Below, in pieces: positions 46,327 through 55,090 of a stretch of DNA of 64,000 nucleotides. The stretch lies in assembly GCA_002840125.1 (NCBI GenBank), contig PGZF01000001.1, forward strand, positions 935,237 through 999,236, given 5' to 3'. This DNA is from Gammaproteobacteria bacterium HGW-Gammaproteobacteria-15. Lineage in GTDB: Bacteria > Pseudomonadota > Gammaproteobacteria > Enterobacterales > Alteromonadaceae. The notes beneath the pieces are model-generated. The model was not told where the DNA came from and ran no database searches. It saw nothing but the letters and a program-made list of their open reading frames with translations. The position numbers and the translations under genes were made by a program. Position 1 is the first letter of the stretch; each line of letters begins with the position of its first letter.

Positions 46327-47448
46327 TTATTGTGCGAGGCTAAAACCTAATTGCGGCAAATAGCCTGGTATCACTTTGCCACACAGTTGTAATGAGCTGA
46401 ATTCACGCCGCGCCGGATAGGACTTTCGAAGCCAGTCAAACCCGTTACGCTGCAGATAATGGCGCAGTATTGCATCATCCCGGCGCACATCATATAACAG
46501 TCTTGCCAAATTTTGGACATCTGGAAGCCCAAAATCTGCGCTAATTTGCAGTTTTTCCATTGCTGGCACTGCAAGCAGCTGGCTCAATTGCTGTTTTACC
46601 GGCTGGCCAAACAATTCACAGCAGCGCTGATATAGCATTTCGGTACCGCGAGCCTTACCTTCAACACTATGTCCGGCTATATGTGCCGTGGCGATATCAA
46701 CATAGGGCAGCAATGCCGTAAGGATATCCGGCTCCTGCTCCCATACATCCAGTACCACCGGCCTTCTTTGCTCTGAACCACTCAGCTCGTTAAGTAAGGC
46801 CTGATTATCAATCACGGCACCACGTGAGGCGTTAATCAGCGCGCACTCTGGTTTTAACTGCTGTAATGTTGTGGCATTAAGCAAATGCCGGGTAGCAAAA
46901 GGCCCATTGCTGATAAGCGGTGTATGAAAACTGATAATATCCGCTTGCCGGCACAATGTAGCAAAATCGGTATGGGCAAAATCAGCCTCTTGCTGTGCCC
47001 GCAGCGGATCGCACTGCAATACGGTGATATTAAGCGCCTGTAATGCATTTACCAGCCGACGGCCAATATTACCCACGCCAACCACACCAATAGTTTTTTC
47101 AGTTAACTGCCACTGATATTTATCTGCCAGATACCACAGGCTGCTCAGCACATATTCCACCACAGACTGCGCATTGCACCCCGGCGCACTGGCAAAGCCG
47201 ATATTGCGTTGTGCCAGGTAAGGCTGGTCAATATGGTCCATGCCTATAGTAGCAGTGCCGACAAAGCGTAGCTGCGGGCAGTTATTTAACAACTCTGCAT
47301 TAACTTGCGTTACCGAGCGCACCAGCAAAATATCAGCTTCAGCCAGCTGAGCAGCAGCTACGGTACGGCCGTTAAATAAGCTGACATCACCGAACTGAGC
47401 AAAAAACGGCTGCACCAGTGGCATATTCTCATCAGCAAAAATGCGCAT
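46327..47448 (-). CDS. pdxB: Erythronate-4-phosphate dehydrogenase
   Basis: Predicted 373-residue D-2-hydroxyacid dehydrogenase in pyridoxal phosphate synthesis, oxidising 4-phosphoerythronate. The N-terminus MRIFADENMPLVQPFFAQFG and the Rossmann loop VGVGNIGRRLVNAL are typical; catalytic Arg, Glu and His appear in NASRGAVIDNQAL, DVWEQEPDI and ATAHIAGHSVEGKARG. The start at 47448 follows CAGGGAAATCTT; the longer reading from 47487 has no ribosome site. It heads the conserved pdxB-asd-fimV-truA block. Confidence 0.95.
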   Translation of the reverse strand: MRIFADENMPLVQPFFAQFGDVSLFNGRTVAAAQLAEADILLVRSVTQVNAELLNNCPQLRFVGTATIGMDHIDQPYLAQRNIGFASAPGCNAQSVVEYVLSSLWYLADKYQWQLTEKTIGVVGVGNIGRRLVNALQALNITVLQCDPLRAQQEADFAHTDFATLCRQADIISFHTPLISNGPFATRHLLNATTLQQLKPECALINASRGAVIDNQALLNELSGSEQRRPVVLDVWEQEPDILTALLPYVDIATAHIAGHSVEGKARGTEMLYQRCCELFGQPVKQQLSQLLAVPAMEKLQISADFGLPDVQNLARLLYDVRRDDAILRHYLQRNGFDWLRKSYPARREFSSLQLCGKVIPGYLPQLGFSLAQ

Positions 47449-47550
47449 AAGATTTCCCTGCAAATATTTTGCGCCAGAGTGTAGCAAATAGCATAAAGCC
47501 AGCCTATCGAAACAGGCTGGCTTTATTCAATAAAACAGCAAATTGTGTAG

Positions 47551-48351
47551 TTAAGGCAGGGCTACTTCGAACGTAAAAGTAACCGACTCACGCACTTTAT
47601 CTGCCAAGGCAGTAGCAGTATCGGCTGAGTAAGATGCTTCAATTAAATAGCGCCCGGCGTGCTGTGGGGTAAAACTGAACTGGCCCTTGCTGTCGGTTTC
47701 AAATTCCAGCCGGCCAGCATCATTGCGATACAGCTCACCGTCATAAGACAGCGTGCCTTTTACACCGGCCTGCGGTTTGCCGTCCATATTAAACACCAGT
47801 TGCAGGTTTTCTTCTGCTACCACATCGGCCGGGTGTGTATTGCTGCTAATTTCCAGCCCGTTGCCCTGCAGCTTAACCACGGTATCAGATGGGCTGTTTA
47901 CCGTAACATAAGCAAAATTGCGACTGCGCATTTGCACGGTTTCTACTTTCGTGGCGCCGGCAGGCAGCTGTGCCTTGCGCTCTTGTTTATTTGCCATTAG
48001 CCGCTTGCGCTCACCGTTTAACTCATAGCTGGTGAAATAACGCAGCGGGTTGGCCATTTCCAGACGGTAAGTGCCATCGCCAGCCAGCTGAACATCCGCC
48101 ATGGATTTACGCTTCCCCTGATACACAGTCGTCACATCCTGTGATTTACCATCAGGGGTATACAATTTAAGACTATTTAAACCAATGCCTTTATCCGGTA
48201 CAAACGTCATATTGGCAGCAGAGGCATCAACCGCTATCCAGCTGTCTTGCTTAGATAGCACGTAGTGGCTGGGTACCAGCCATAATGTGTGGGCACTGAC
48301 ACTGGCACTGATACACAATGCCGACATGACTAATGCTGCTTTTTTTAACAT
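47551..48351 (-). CDS. DUF4198 periplasmic protein
   Basis: Predicted 266-residue secreted protein, signal peptide ending VSA (about residue 20). It begins HTLWLVPSHYVLSKQDSWIA, the opening typical of DUF4198 (NikM-like/CbiK-like Ig-fold periplasmic proteins linked to metal uptake), and ends in an Ig-like domain (GRYLIEASYSADTATALADK). His residues just after cleavage could bind metal, which is speculation. It is last in an apparent three-gene operon with DUF2271 and PepSY genes, often seen next to TonB-dependent iron transporters; no receptor accompanies it here. Confidence 0.83.
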   Translation of the reverse strand: MLKKAALVMSALCISASVSAHTLWLVPSHYVLSKQDSWIAVDASAANMTFVPDKGIGLNSLKLYTPDGKSQDVTTVYQGKRKSMADVQLAGDGTYRLEMANPLRYFTSYELNGERKRLMANKQERKAQLPAGATKVETVQMRSRNFAYVTVNSPSDTVVKLQGNGLEISSNTHPADVVAEENLQLVFNMDGKPQAGVKGTLSYDGELYRNDAGRLEFETDSKGQFSFTPQHAGRYLIEASYSADTATALADKVRESVTFTFEVALP

Positions 48352-48389
48352 GTTAATATTCCTTAATAGTCTGTTAATTCAGGTATTAC

Positions 48390-48887
48390 TCAGCGCAGTA
48401 TTGCGCTGATGTCGCCAAGCTCACCGTCGGCGGCTATTTCAATTACTGCATTTGTCGCTGGCAGCGTAAAATCGTGTTTAGCCAGGCTACGGCCCCCCTG
48501 CTCGCGGGCGGCTTCAACGAAAAGCGTATACTTGCCTGTCGGCAGTGCGCCGCCGTCATCATTCTTTCCATCCCAGTGCAAGGTGTAGTTGCCGGGTTTT
48601 TGCGTGGCACCGCTTACGGCATCAACCAGGGCCGTATTGCTGCGGCCAATTTTGCGCCAAAAGCGGCGTAAATCTTTTAACCAGTCTGGTTTTTCTACCC
48701 ACAGTGCAATCAGCTTTACCGGTTGCTGCTGTGCATCTTCAATCCACACTGCAACATAAGGCCGGTGATACTGGCTGGTTTCTATTAGTGGCAGCTCCAG
48801 CTTAATATCGCTTTGTGCGGCCTGTGCCGTAGCCTGCCCAAATAAAGCCGCAGCACATACACATAAACAAGCCCCGGTTAACTTCAT
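48390..48887 (-). CDS. DUF2271 periplasmic protein
   Basis: Predicted 165-residue secreted protein. The start at 48887 follows AGAGGGAACATT. A signal peptide ends near AQAA (residue 24). Diagnostic sequence is YVAVWIEDAQQQPVKLIALW, then WLKDLRRFWRK and TGKYTLFVEAAREQGGR, fitting DUF2271, a family found beside PepSY and DUF4198 genes. The fold is probably a beta-sandwich related to flagellar FlgD-like Ig modules (GNYTLHWDGKNDDGGALPTG is a FlgD-like turn). Role unknown. Confidence 0.83.
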   Translation of the reverse strand: MKLTGACLCVCAAALFGQATAQAAQSDIKLELPLIETSQYHRPYVAVWIEDAQQQPVKLIALWVEKPDWLKDLRRFWRKIGRSNTALVDAVSGATQKPGNYTLHWDGKNDDGGALPTGKYTLFVEAAREQGGRSLAKHDFTLPATNAVIEIAADGELGDISAILR

Positions 48888-48919
48888 AATGTTCCCTCTG
48901 CAATACGCCAACACCGGCG

Positions 48920-49549
48920 TTAATGTAATGACAAGATATATGCAAACAAACTGATAAAAATACCCAGCATGGCCAGGCTGTTACCGACACTGCGCCGTGA
49001 CGTTTGCTTAAGCATCAGGTAAAACCCGGTCAGGGCAAAAATAATGCAGGCAACCGCAGTAAGATCAATTAACAGTAGCCAGCTAAGCCCGGCATTACGG
49101 CCTTTATGTAAATCGTTTAACAGTGCCAGATAGCCGTTAAATTCCAGTTCCAGCTCGGCAGTATTAGCGGCAAAATCTACCACTACAGAGGCATACCCTG
49201 CCGGGCGTTTGAAATCCAGCTCCAACAAGCTGTCGTCAGTATCAAACTGGTAGCTGAATACCGAGGCATTCACCTGATGCTCGCTCCTCAGCCAGTCACG
49301 AAACTGCGAAGCAAGCGTGGCTTGTTCGCTGTCCGACTGAGGTAAATCGGTGTATTGCAATGCATCAGGTAATGTCAGCACCTGCTGACGGCTGCTTTTA
49401 CCTGCCGTGCTGTACAGGAGATCAGGGTGGTTCAGGGTTATACCGGTAATAGCAAAAAACAGTAGTAGTACCAACACCAGCATTGAGCTGTAGCTGTGCA
49501 GCAACCGCATAAATTTTGCCAGCACAGGGCCACGACCACGTTCTATCAT
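48920..49549 (-). CDS. PepSY-associated membrane protein
   Basis: Predicted 209-residue inner-membrane protein with an N-terminal helix (SSMLVLVLLLFFAITGITLN), a periplasmic PepSY-like portion and two C-terminal helices (WLLLIDLTAVACIIFALTGF and LAMLGIFISLFAYILSL). The pattern matches short PepSY-TM proteins associated with reduction of ferric siderophores or heme-type electron transfer. It heads the operon PepSY-DUF2271-DUF4198. Two starts are possible (49549 or 49510); neither has a strong ribosome site. Confidence 0.82.
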   Translation of the reverse strand: MIERGRGPVLAKFMRLLHSYSSMLVLVLLLFFAITGITLNHPDLLYSTAGKSSRQQVLTLPDALQYTDLPQSDSEQATLASQFRDWLRSEHQVNASVFSYQFDTDDSLLELDFKRPAGYASVVVDFAANTAELELEFNGYLALLNDLHKGRNAGLSWLLLIDLTAVACIIFALTGFYLMLKQTSRRSVGNSLAMLGIFISLFAYILSLH

Positions 49550-49587
49550 TACAATACTACCGGTAAAAAAGTTACCGGCATAATACT

Positions 49588-49606
49588 GATAACAATTCGC
49601 ATTTGC
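49588..49606 (-). promoter_or_regulatory. Possible Fur box upstream of PepSY operon
   Basis: Read on the minus strand the 19 bases match the Fur consensus at about 13 of 19 positions. A 7-bp inverted repeat, CCGGTAA/TTACCGG (49560-49578), lies between it and the start codon. Iron control would suit the gene content but is not proven. Confidence 0.4.
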
Positions 49607-49620
49607 AACAAAAAGTCAGG

Positions 49621-49650
49621 CATAAAAAAAGGCGCATCTAAGCGCCTTAA
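49621..49650 (-). terminator. Terminator after folE
   Basis: AAGGCGC and GCGCCTT with a 6-base loop, followed on the minus strand by TTTTTTTATG. It lies 28 bp after the folE stop. Confidence 0.85.
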
Positions 49651-49677
49651 TATCAGCAAACCATGCAAAACAATGCT

Positions 49678-50322
49678 TTAGTAGCGGGCAAGAAACTCGG
49701 CACGGGTGCGGCCATCATCTTTAAAAATACCGCCCAGCGCAGTGGTTTGGGTTTTGGAATTGACATCCATTACGCCACGCGATTTTACGCAGTAATGCAC
49801 AGCTTCCATCGTTACCGCGACATTTTGGGTTTGCAGCAACGTTTGCATCGCCACCAGAACCTGTTGCGTTAAACGCTCCTGCACCTGCGGGCGCTGAGCA
49901 AAAAAGCGCACTATACGGTTAATTTTTGATAAACCAATAATGCGTTTTTCCGGAATATAGGCCACCGTAGCATAACCATCAATCGTCACAAAATGATGCT
50001 CACAGGTGCTGGTAAAGCTGATGTCCTTCACCTTCACCATTTCTTTTACCTGCATTTTGTTTTCAATCAATGCCATTTTGGGGAAGTTGGCATAATTAAG
50101 ACCGCCAAAAATCTCATCGACATACATTTTGGCAATCCGATGCGGCGTCTCACTTAGGCTGTCATCCCGCAAATCTAAGCCCAGCGTGCTGACGACTTCC
50201 GCCATCAGGCTGTTTATCTTGTCGTACTTCTGATCGCGCGACAAACCATTGTCCAGCATCGGAGTTTCAAGCCCCAGTGTTTCTAACGCGCTTCGTACCA
50301 ATACTGCTTCTTCTGATAACAT
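49678..50322 (-). CDS. folE: GTP cyclohydrolase I
   Basis: Predicted 214-residue zinc enzyme making 7,8-dihydroneopterin triphosphate, the first step of folate synthesis. Conserved [10 protein letters not shown] holds zinc ligands Cys and His; [20 protein letters not shown] and the late zinc Cys in [12 protein letters not shown] complete the active site. The ATG at 50322 follows TTTGGATATAGTT; the TTG at 50334 is not needed. Length is close to E. coli FolE (222). It stands alone, with its own terminator. Confidence 0.96.
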   Translation of the reverse strand: MLSEEAVLVRSALETLGLETPMLDNGLSRDQKYDKINSLMAEVVSTLGLDLRDDSLSETPHRIAKMYVDEIFGGLNYANFPKMALIENKMQVKEMVKVKDISFTSTCEHHFVTIDGYATVAYIPEKRIIGLSKINRIVRFFAQRPQVQERLTQQVLVAMQTLLQTQNVAVTMEAVHYCVKSRGVMDVNSKTQTTALGGIFKDDGRTRAEFLARY

Positions 50323-50464
50323 AACTATATCCAAACCGGCTGTTAGACCAACAATACGTGCCGCCGAGGCCGATAGTTTAAGAGTAAAGTCATTTTTTTG
50401 CCATTTTTATGATCAGCAAGCCCTGCGACAGAGAAAACCGCAAGGCTTTAAACAGCAGAAAGGC

Positions 50465-50818
50465 TTATTGCACCAGTGACAGGGCTTCCAGTAACTCGCG
50501 CGGTTCCACTTCCGGGCCGTTTAAACTTTCGTCCCAGTTAGTGCCAATTAACACACCATCGTCGTACATTTCTTTTAACCAACCATCACAAAATACGTCC
50601 AGTGGAATGGCCTCTGGCTTATACACTGCCCACTCTTCAGAGCAATGCGCTTTAGCAGAGGCTTCATCAGACCAGAACGGCATGACGTCAGTGTCTTCAA
50701 ATTCTACCGATTCAACTACCAGCAGATCTTCACCGTCTGCTAATACATAAACCACACCATGGGTTTTAGCTTCTTCAACGAAACGCTGAAAACTAGGATC
50801 TTGCGCAAATTGACTCAT
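50465..50818 (-). CDS. DUF2750 protein
   Basis: Predicted 117-residue cytoplasmic acidic protein. MPFWSDEASAKAHCSEEW and FCDGWLKEMYDDGVLIGTNW are typical of DUF2750, a widespread gammaproteobacterial family of unknown function. The ATG at 50818 is favoured by GGTGGA 9 bases upstream; another in-frame ATG lies 4 codons earlier. It is divergent from ettA. Confidence 0.85.
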   Translation of the reverse strand: MSQFAQDPSFQRFVEEAKTHGVVYVLADGEDLLVVESVEFEDTDVMPFWSDEASAKAHCSEEWAVYKPEAIPLDVFCDGWLKEMYDDGVLIGTNWDESLNGPEVEPRELLEALSLVQ

Positions 50819-50978
50819 ATTCATTTCCACCCGGGGTAAAGTACTGGTTGCTATTAGACCAGAAAGCGCGGCGTAAAAGCGAGTTTTATCTTATACGCCC
50901 TGAGCGCGCCTTTCCCTGCCCGGTGAAAATAACGTACAATTGCTGGCACTATTACCAGCAATGATAAGCAGATAAAAC

Positions 50979-52640
50979 ATGGCTCAATATATCTACTCAA
51001 TGCATCGTGTGTCGAAGGTAGTTCCGCCTAAGCGCACTATTTTAAAAGACATTTCGTTATCCTTTTTTCCGGGTGCTAAAATTGGCGTACTGGGCTTAAA
51101 CGGCTCAGGTAAGTCTACCCTGCTGCGTATTATGGCAGGTGTCGACAAAGAGTTTGAAGGCGAAGCCCGGCCACTGGCAGGGACTAAAATCGGCTATCTG
51201 CCGCAAGAGCCGCAGTTGGATCCTGGCAAAACAGTGCGTGAAATTGTTGAAGAAGCACTCAGTGACGTAAAAAACGCACTGACCCGCTTAGATGAAGTTT
51301 ACGCCGCCTATGCCGACGAAAACGCTGACTTTGATGCCCTGGCTCGTGAGCAAGGCGAGCTGGAAGCGTTAATTCAGGCCAAAGAAGGCCATAATCTGGA
51401 CAATACGCTGGAACGCGCCGCAGATGCTCTGCGCCTGCCGCCGTGGGATGCCAAAATTGAACATTTATCCGGGGGTGAACGCCGCCGCGTGGCTATTTGC
51501 CGCTTATTGTTAGAGCGCCCGGACATGCTGTTACTGGACGAGCCGACTAACCACCTTGACGCCGAATCTGTTGCCTGGCTGGAGCGCTTCCTGCACGATT
51601 ACCCCGGTACAGTGGTGGCCATTACCCACGACCGTTATTTCCTTGATAACGTCGCCGGCTGGATTTTAGAGCTGGACCGTGGTTATGGTATTCCATGGGA
51701 AGGTAACTACTCTTCCTGGCTGGAACAAAAAGATGCCCGGCTGCAACAGGAAGAAAAAACCGAAAATGCCCGCCAACGCTCAATTAAACAGGAACTGGAG
51801 TGGGTGCGCACTAATCCGAAAGGCCGTCATGCCAAGAGTAAAGCGCGGATGGCCCGGTTTGAAGAACTGCAAAGCCAGGAATTTCAAAAACGTAACGAAA
51901 CCAACGAGCTGTTTATTCCGCCAGGGCCGCGTCTGGGCGACAAAGTGCTGGAAGTTAATCACCTGCGTAAATCCTTTGGCGATCGCTTATTGATCGACGA
52001 TTTAAGCTTCAGTATTCCCAAAGGTGCCATCGTTGGTATTATCGGCCCGAACGGCGCTGGTAAATCGACATTGTTTAAGATGATTAGCGGTGCAGAGCAA
52101 GCTGACTCCGGTGACATCAGTGTCGGTGACACCGTACAACTGGCCAGTGTTGATCAGTTCCGCGACAGTATGAACCCGAAAAATACCGTCTGGCAGGAGA
52201 TTTCTAACGGCCAGGATATGCTGCAAATTGGTAGTTTCCAGATCCCAAGCCGGGCTTACGTTGGTCGCTTTAACTTTAAAGGCAACGATCAGCAGAAGTT
52301 TATCGGCGAGTTATCCGGCGGTGAGCGTAACCGCGTCCATTTAGCCGCCCTGCTCAAAGCTGGCGGTAATATGTTGCTACTGGATGAACCCACCAACGAT
52401 CTGGACGTAGAAACACTGCGTGCCCTTGAAAATGCCCTGCTCGACTTCCCCGGTTGCGCTATGGTGATTTCGCATGACCGTTGGTTCCTTGATCGTATCG
52501 CTACGCATATTCTGGATTACCGTGATGAAGGCAAAGTGAATTTCTTTGAGGGTAACTATTCAGACTATGAAACCTGGTTAAAAGCCACTTATGGTGCTGA
52601 TGCGCTGGAACCACACCGGATTAAATACAAAAAAATCTGA
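50979..52640 (+). CDS. ettA: Energy-dependent translational throttle ABC-F protein
   Basis: Predicted 553-residue ABC-F ATPase that binds the ribosomal E site and gates elongation according to ADP/ATP ratio. Two ABC domains are seen: Walker A GLNGSGKSTLLRIMAGV (about 39) and GPNGAGKSTLFKMISG (about 356), signatures LSGGERRRVAICR and LSGGERNRVHLAA, Walker B LLLDEPTNHLD and LLLDEPTNDLD. The linker contains WVRTNPKGRHAKSKARM, as in EttA rather than Uup or YheS. No membrane domain is present. A strong terminator follows directly. Confidence 0.97.
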   Translation: MAQYIYSMHRVSKVVPPKRTILKDISLSFFPGAKIGVLGLNGSGKSTLLRIMAGVDKEFEGEARPLAGTKIGYLPQEPQLDPGKTVREIVEEALSDVKNALTRLDEVYAAYADENADFDALAREQGELEALIQAKEGHNLDNTLERAADALRLPPWDAKIEHLSGGERRRVAICRLLLERPDMLLLDEPTNHLDAESVAWLERFLHDYPGTVVAITHDRYFLDNVAGWILELDRGYGIPWEGNYSSWLEQKDARLQQEEKTENARQRSIKQELEWVRTNPKGRHAKSKARMARFEELQSQEFQKRNETNELFIPPGPRLGDKVLEVNHLRKSFGDRLLIDDLSFSIPKGAIVGIIGPNGAGKSTLFKMISGAEQADSGDISVGDTVQLASVDQFRDSMNPKNTVWQEISNGQDMLQIGSFQIPSRAYVGRFNFKGNDQQKFIGELSGGERNRVHLAALLKAGGNMLLLDEPTNDLDVETLRALENALLDFPGCAMVISHDRWFLDRIATHILDYRDEGKVNFFEGNYSDYETWLKATYGADALEPHRIKYKKI

Positions 52641-52649
52641 TGTTTTATA

Positions 52650-52676
52650 ACGCCCGCTACACTGCGGGCGTTTTTT
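52650..52676 (+). terminator. Terminator of ettA
   Basis: ACGCCCGC and GCGGGCGT form an 8-bp stem with loop TACACT, followed by TTTTTT. It also reaches the last codon of the convergent gene. Confidence 0.9.
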
Positions 52677-53427
52677 ATTGCTGCGGATGGTAACTGGATG
52701 ACATAACCTGCTGATAAAGCGTTGTCGCAGCCACCTTATGATGAGCTTGCTTTAGCCTTGTCACCAGCTCTGCTGATGTTTGTATATTGGCCGCCAGCCA
52801 GGTTTGCTGCGCTAACTCAGGCACAGCATAGACAAAACGGATGTATTTTTCCGGCAACTTCAGGCTAGTGGCCATATCAGCCAGCGCTACCGGATCATCA
52901 ATAACTAAATCGACCTTTCCATTGAGCAATAATTGCCACGACTCAGTGATATCGGCAGCCAGCACCAATTGCTGCCCCAGCGCAAAACCATTGTTCATTA
53001 AAAAGTTAGCAGATAAATCATCACGCTGAACTGCAATAGTAAATATTTTAGCATCCTGCAGTTTCTCAATTTTAATATCATTGCGATGGCTTAAAGCAAC
53101 AAAACCCAACTGATACGCCGCAACAGTTCCTATCCAGTGAAACTCGGCCTCACGCTCTGCCGTGCGGGCCATATTGTAAATAAGCACATTGGGCCGGCTT
53201 CTGGCGATACGCAGCGAACGGGCCCAGGGATACATTTCAATCTTGGTTTCCAGTTCGGCTTCCGTTAACACAGCCCTTACCAGTGCTGTACTAAGCCCAG
53301 CAACTTCCCCGTGTTGCATGGTCTGATGTGGCGGTGACAGCTCAGTAACAACCCGCAGAGGCGTAGCAGCAAAGATGGCTCCACTCATACAATACAGCAA
53401 TACAAAACACAGTCTTAACTTAACCAC
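52675..53427 (-). CDS. Periplasmic solute-binding protein, family 3-like
   Basis: Predicted 250-residue secreted protein of the amino-acid-binding SBP_bac_3 type. After a signal peptide (LRLCFVLLYCMSGAIFAA) come LRVVTELSPPHQTMQHGEVA, EMYPWARSLRIARSRPN and VDLVIDDPVALADMATSL. No permease or ATPase genes are adjacent, so it may be a stand-alone sensor or binding protein; such orphan members are common in Shewanella and Alteromonadales. A GTG start at 53427 with AAGAG 7 bases before it fits the signal peptide; an ATG at 53484 would add 19 polar residues. Confidence 0.8.
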   Translation of the reverse strand: MVKLRLCFVLLYCMSGAIFAATPLRVVTELSPPHQTMQHGEVAGLSTALVRAVLTEAELETKIEMYPWARSLRIARSRPNVLIYNMARTAEREAEFHWIGTVAAYQLGFVALSHRNDIKIEKLQDAKIFTIAVQRDDLSANFLMNNGFALGQQLVLAADITESWQLLLNGKVDLVIDDPVALADMATSLKLPEKYIRFVYAVPELAQQTWLAANIQTSAELVTRLKQAHHKVAATTLYQQVMSSSYHPQQ

Positions 53428-53692
53428 TTTAGCGCTCTTTGATGTGCCACGTCTGCAGTATAGCTTATTGCAGTTCGGCGCCAAGCACCAGAATAGCCAA
53501 TAAAAAAACAGCTAATTTTTAGTCAATTTCACCAAATAAAGTTAGCAATATTTTTAAACAAGCAAATACAGAATAGCACAAAAATAAAAAATTATTAATA
53601 ATCAACAAGATAAACTTAGATAAAGTTCTGGCATGCTGTTTGTAATAGGAAGAGTGTTGTTAACACTAACCAAAGATAAAAAGGATGAAATG

Positions 53693-53950
53693 ATGAAAAC
53701 ATTAACTACTCTTACCCTGGCCACCGTTATCGCCATAAGTTTTGCTGCACCGGCTCAGGCCAACAATATCACTGACGCATTAACTGAAGCGGCCACCAAC
53801 CAGCTTGCAGAATTGGCTGGTAATATTAAACAACAGGCTAAAGCGGCATTGGAAAAAACCGCAACAGAACTGTTCTTCGCAACCGGTACAGAACAAGCTG
53901 AACAGCACCTTGCTAAAACAACAGAGCAGGCACCTGTCAGCAAAAAATAA
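53693..53950 (+). CDS. Small secreted protein of unknown function
   Basis: Predicted 85-residue protein: signal peptide to APAQA (residue 23), then a helical, Ala/Gln/Glu/Thr-rich stretch (TEAATNQLAELAGNIKQQAK) and a short tail. AAGGA precedes the start; of two adjacent ATGs the second has better spacing. No known domain was recognised. The helix could be amphipathic and periplasmic. The 200 bp upstream (53485-53692) are very AT-rich and probably hold its promoter. Confidence 0.7.
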   Translation: MKTLTTLTLATVIAISFAAPAQANNITDALTEAATNQLAELAGNIKQQAKAALEKTATELFFATGTEQAEQHLAKTTEQAPVSKK

Positions 53951-53983
53951 GGCCGTATTATGCAATAAGAGATGCAGCTCAGT

Positions 53984-54020
53984 AAAAACCGCTTACGCCA
54001 GGTTGTAAAGCGTAAGCGGC
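53984..54020 (-). terminator. Terminator after VOC gene
   Basis: CCGCTTACGC and GCGTAAGCGG form a perfect 10-bp stem with an 11-base loop; the minus strand continues TTTTTAC. It may serve both convergent genes. Confidence 0.85.
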
Positions 54021-54026
54021 TTAATA

Positions 54027-54380
54027 TTATTGCTCTGACCATACCGCCAGTTCATTACCATTTGGATCGGCAAAGTGAAAACGGCGACCGCCGGGAAAGG
54101 TAAAGACAGGTTTAACGATAGTACCGCCAGCAGCGAGGATCTTAGTTTCTGTTTGCTGCAAGTCTTTACTGTATAACACTATCAAGGCAGCACCTGCTGC
54201 AACGCTGGATTGTTTTGCTGAACGGTAAAAACCACCGTCCAGGCCTGAATTGGCAAAAGCCACATAATCGGGGCCGTAATCTGCAAACACCCAGCCAAAT
54301 ACCTGCCCGTAAAACTGCTTTGCTGCCGCTAAATTATTTGCCGGAAGCTCTACATAATTGATTTTCTCATGCCCACTCAT
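54027..54380 (-). CDS. VOC-superfamily (glyoxalase-like) protein
   Basis: Predicted 117-residue protein with one VOC fold: MSGHEKINYVELPANNLAAA at the N-terminus, FYGQVFGWVFADYGPDYVAF, and the C-terminal FPGGRRFHFADPNGNELAVW. Candidate metal ligands are His/Glu in these segments. Members include bleomycin-resistance and small-molecule-binding proteins; the precise activity is unknown. It is flanked by terminators and appears monocistronic. Confidence 0.85.
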   Translation of the reverse strand: MSGHEKINYVELPANNLAAAKQFYGQVFGWVFADYGPDYVAFANSGLDGGFYRSAKQSSVAAGAALIVLYSKDLQQTETKILAAGGTIVKPVFTFPGGRRFHFADPNGNELAVWSEQ

Positions 54381-54453
54381 TATTTAAGCTCCCAGTTCTC
54401 ACCCATTTATATATTAATGTAATGCAAGCCATAGGCGCTAACAAGATGCCAGA

Positions 54454-54496
54454 AACAGAAAAGCCACGCGGGTTGGGGTCGCGTGGCTTTTCTGTT
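54454..54496 (-). terminator. Very strong terminator after 50-residue gene
   Basis: A perfect 17-bp inverted repeat, AACAGAAAAGCCACGCG with its complement, and a 9-base loop (GGTTGGGGT on the plus strand). It lies 15 bp downstream of the small gene stop; the stem ends in a T-rich arm. Confidence 0.85.
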
Positions 54497-54511
54497 GTAG
54501 AACAGCTTGGT

Positions 54512-54664
54512 TTATTTACTTCTTACCAGCGAACTGGTGTTGAGCGCCCGGCCCATTTTAGCCAGCAAGTGGTTGATACGGCGGATCAGCAAAGCACGAC
54601 CAATAGCATTGCTGCGCTTGTCAGTAACATTATGTTTATCTGCTGCAGTATTTAGTGTTGTCAT
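54512..54664 (-). CDS. Small uncharacterised basic protein (50 residues)
   Basis: The minus strand encodes 50 residues beginning MTTLNTAADKHNVTDKRSN, continuing IGRALLIRRINHLLAKMGRA and ending SSLVRSK. AGAGGTG lies 5 bases before the ATG and a strong terminator follows the stop, so the unit looks like a genuine short gene too short for usual cut-offs. It has no signal peptide; the middle is Arg/Lys/Leu-rich and probably an amphipathic helix. No family was recognised. Confidence 0.65.
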   Translation of the reverse strand: MTTLNTAADKHNVTDKRSNAIGRALLIRRINHLLAKMGRALNTSSLVRSK

Positions 54665-55090
54665 GCTTCACCTCTGTGTTTAGCTTTGCTTATATGCTGT
54701 GCATTATGCCGACTTTTTGCACAATTCACGAACGAGATAAATTACAACCAAGCCATTAATAAATCTAATGCATAAATAAGGTAAAGTTCATTGTATATTC
54801 AAAAATATGTCACTAAACAGAACGCCAGAAACTAATGATATGTAATTTTTATGCATATAAAATAGCAAATTATGCGCATAAAATGCCACAGCAACTATAA
54901 CTACGTTGACGCAATAAGGCGGTAACTGGAATAGTCGCGACGTAGTTTTGGTTAGTTATTCTAATCAAAAATTACGCCACTAAAGCCGACAGATGCAAAA
55001 ATGCAGCTTTTTAGGGTTTATAGTAGGCTGTAGCTTTGTTATATGCTAAATTAGTTGCGAAAGGTTCTCATTTACATTTTGGAGTTTAGT
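54665..55090. other. 426-bp AT-rich intergenic region
   Basis: No gene was found. It must hold promoters for the divergent small gene and the DUF6746-like gene. It contains a perfect 12-bp palindrome TTATGCGCATAA (54870-54881) and TATGCATA (54850-54857), possibly operator sites. Confidence 0.5.

Noticed and set aside
54422-54655. 77-codon plus-strand frame
   Set aside because: It crosses the 17-bp-stem terminator and is antisense to the better-supported 50-residue gene; no ribosome site.
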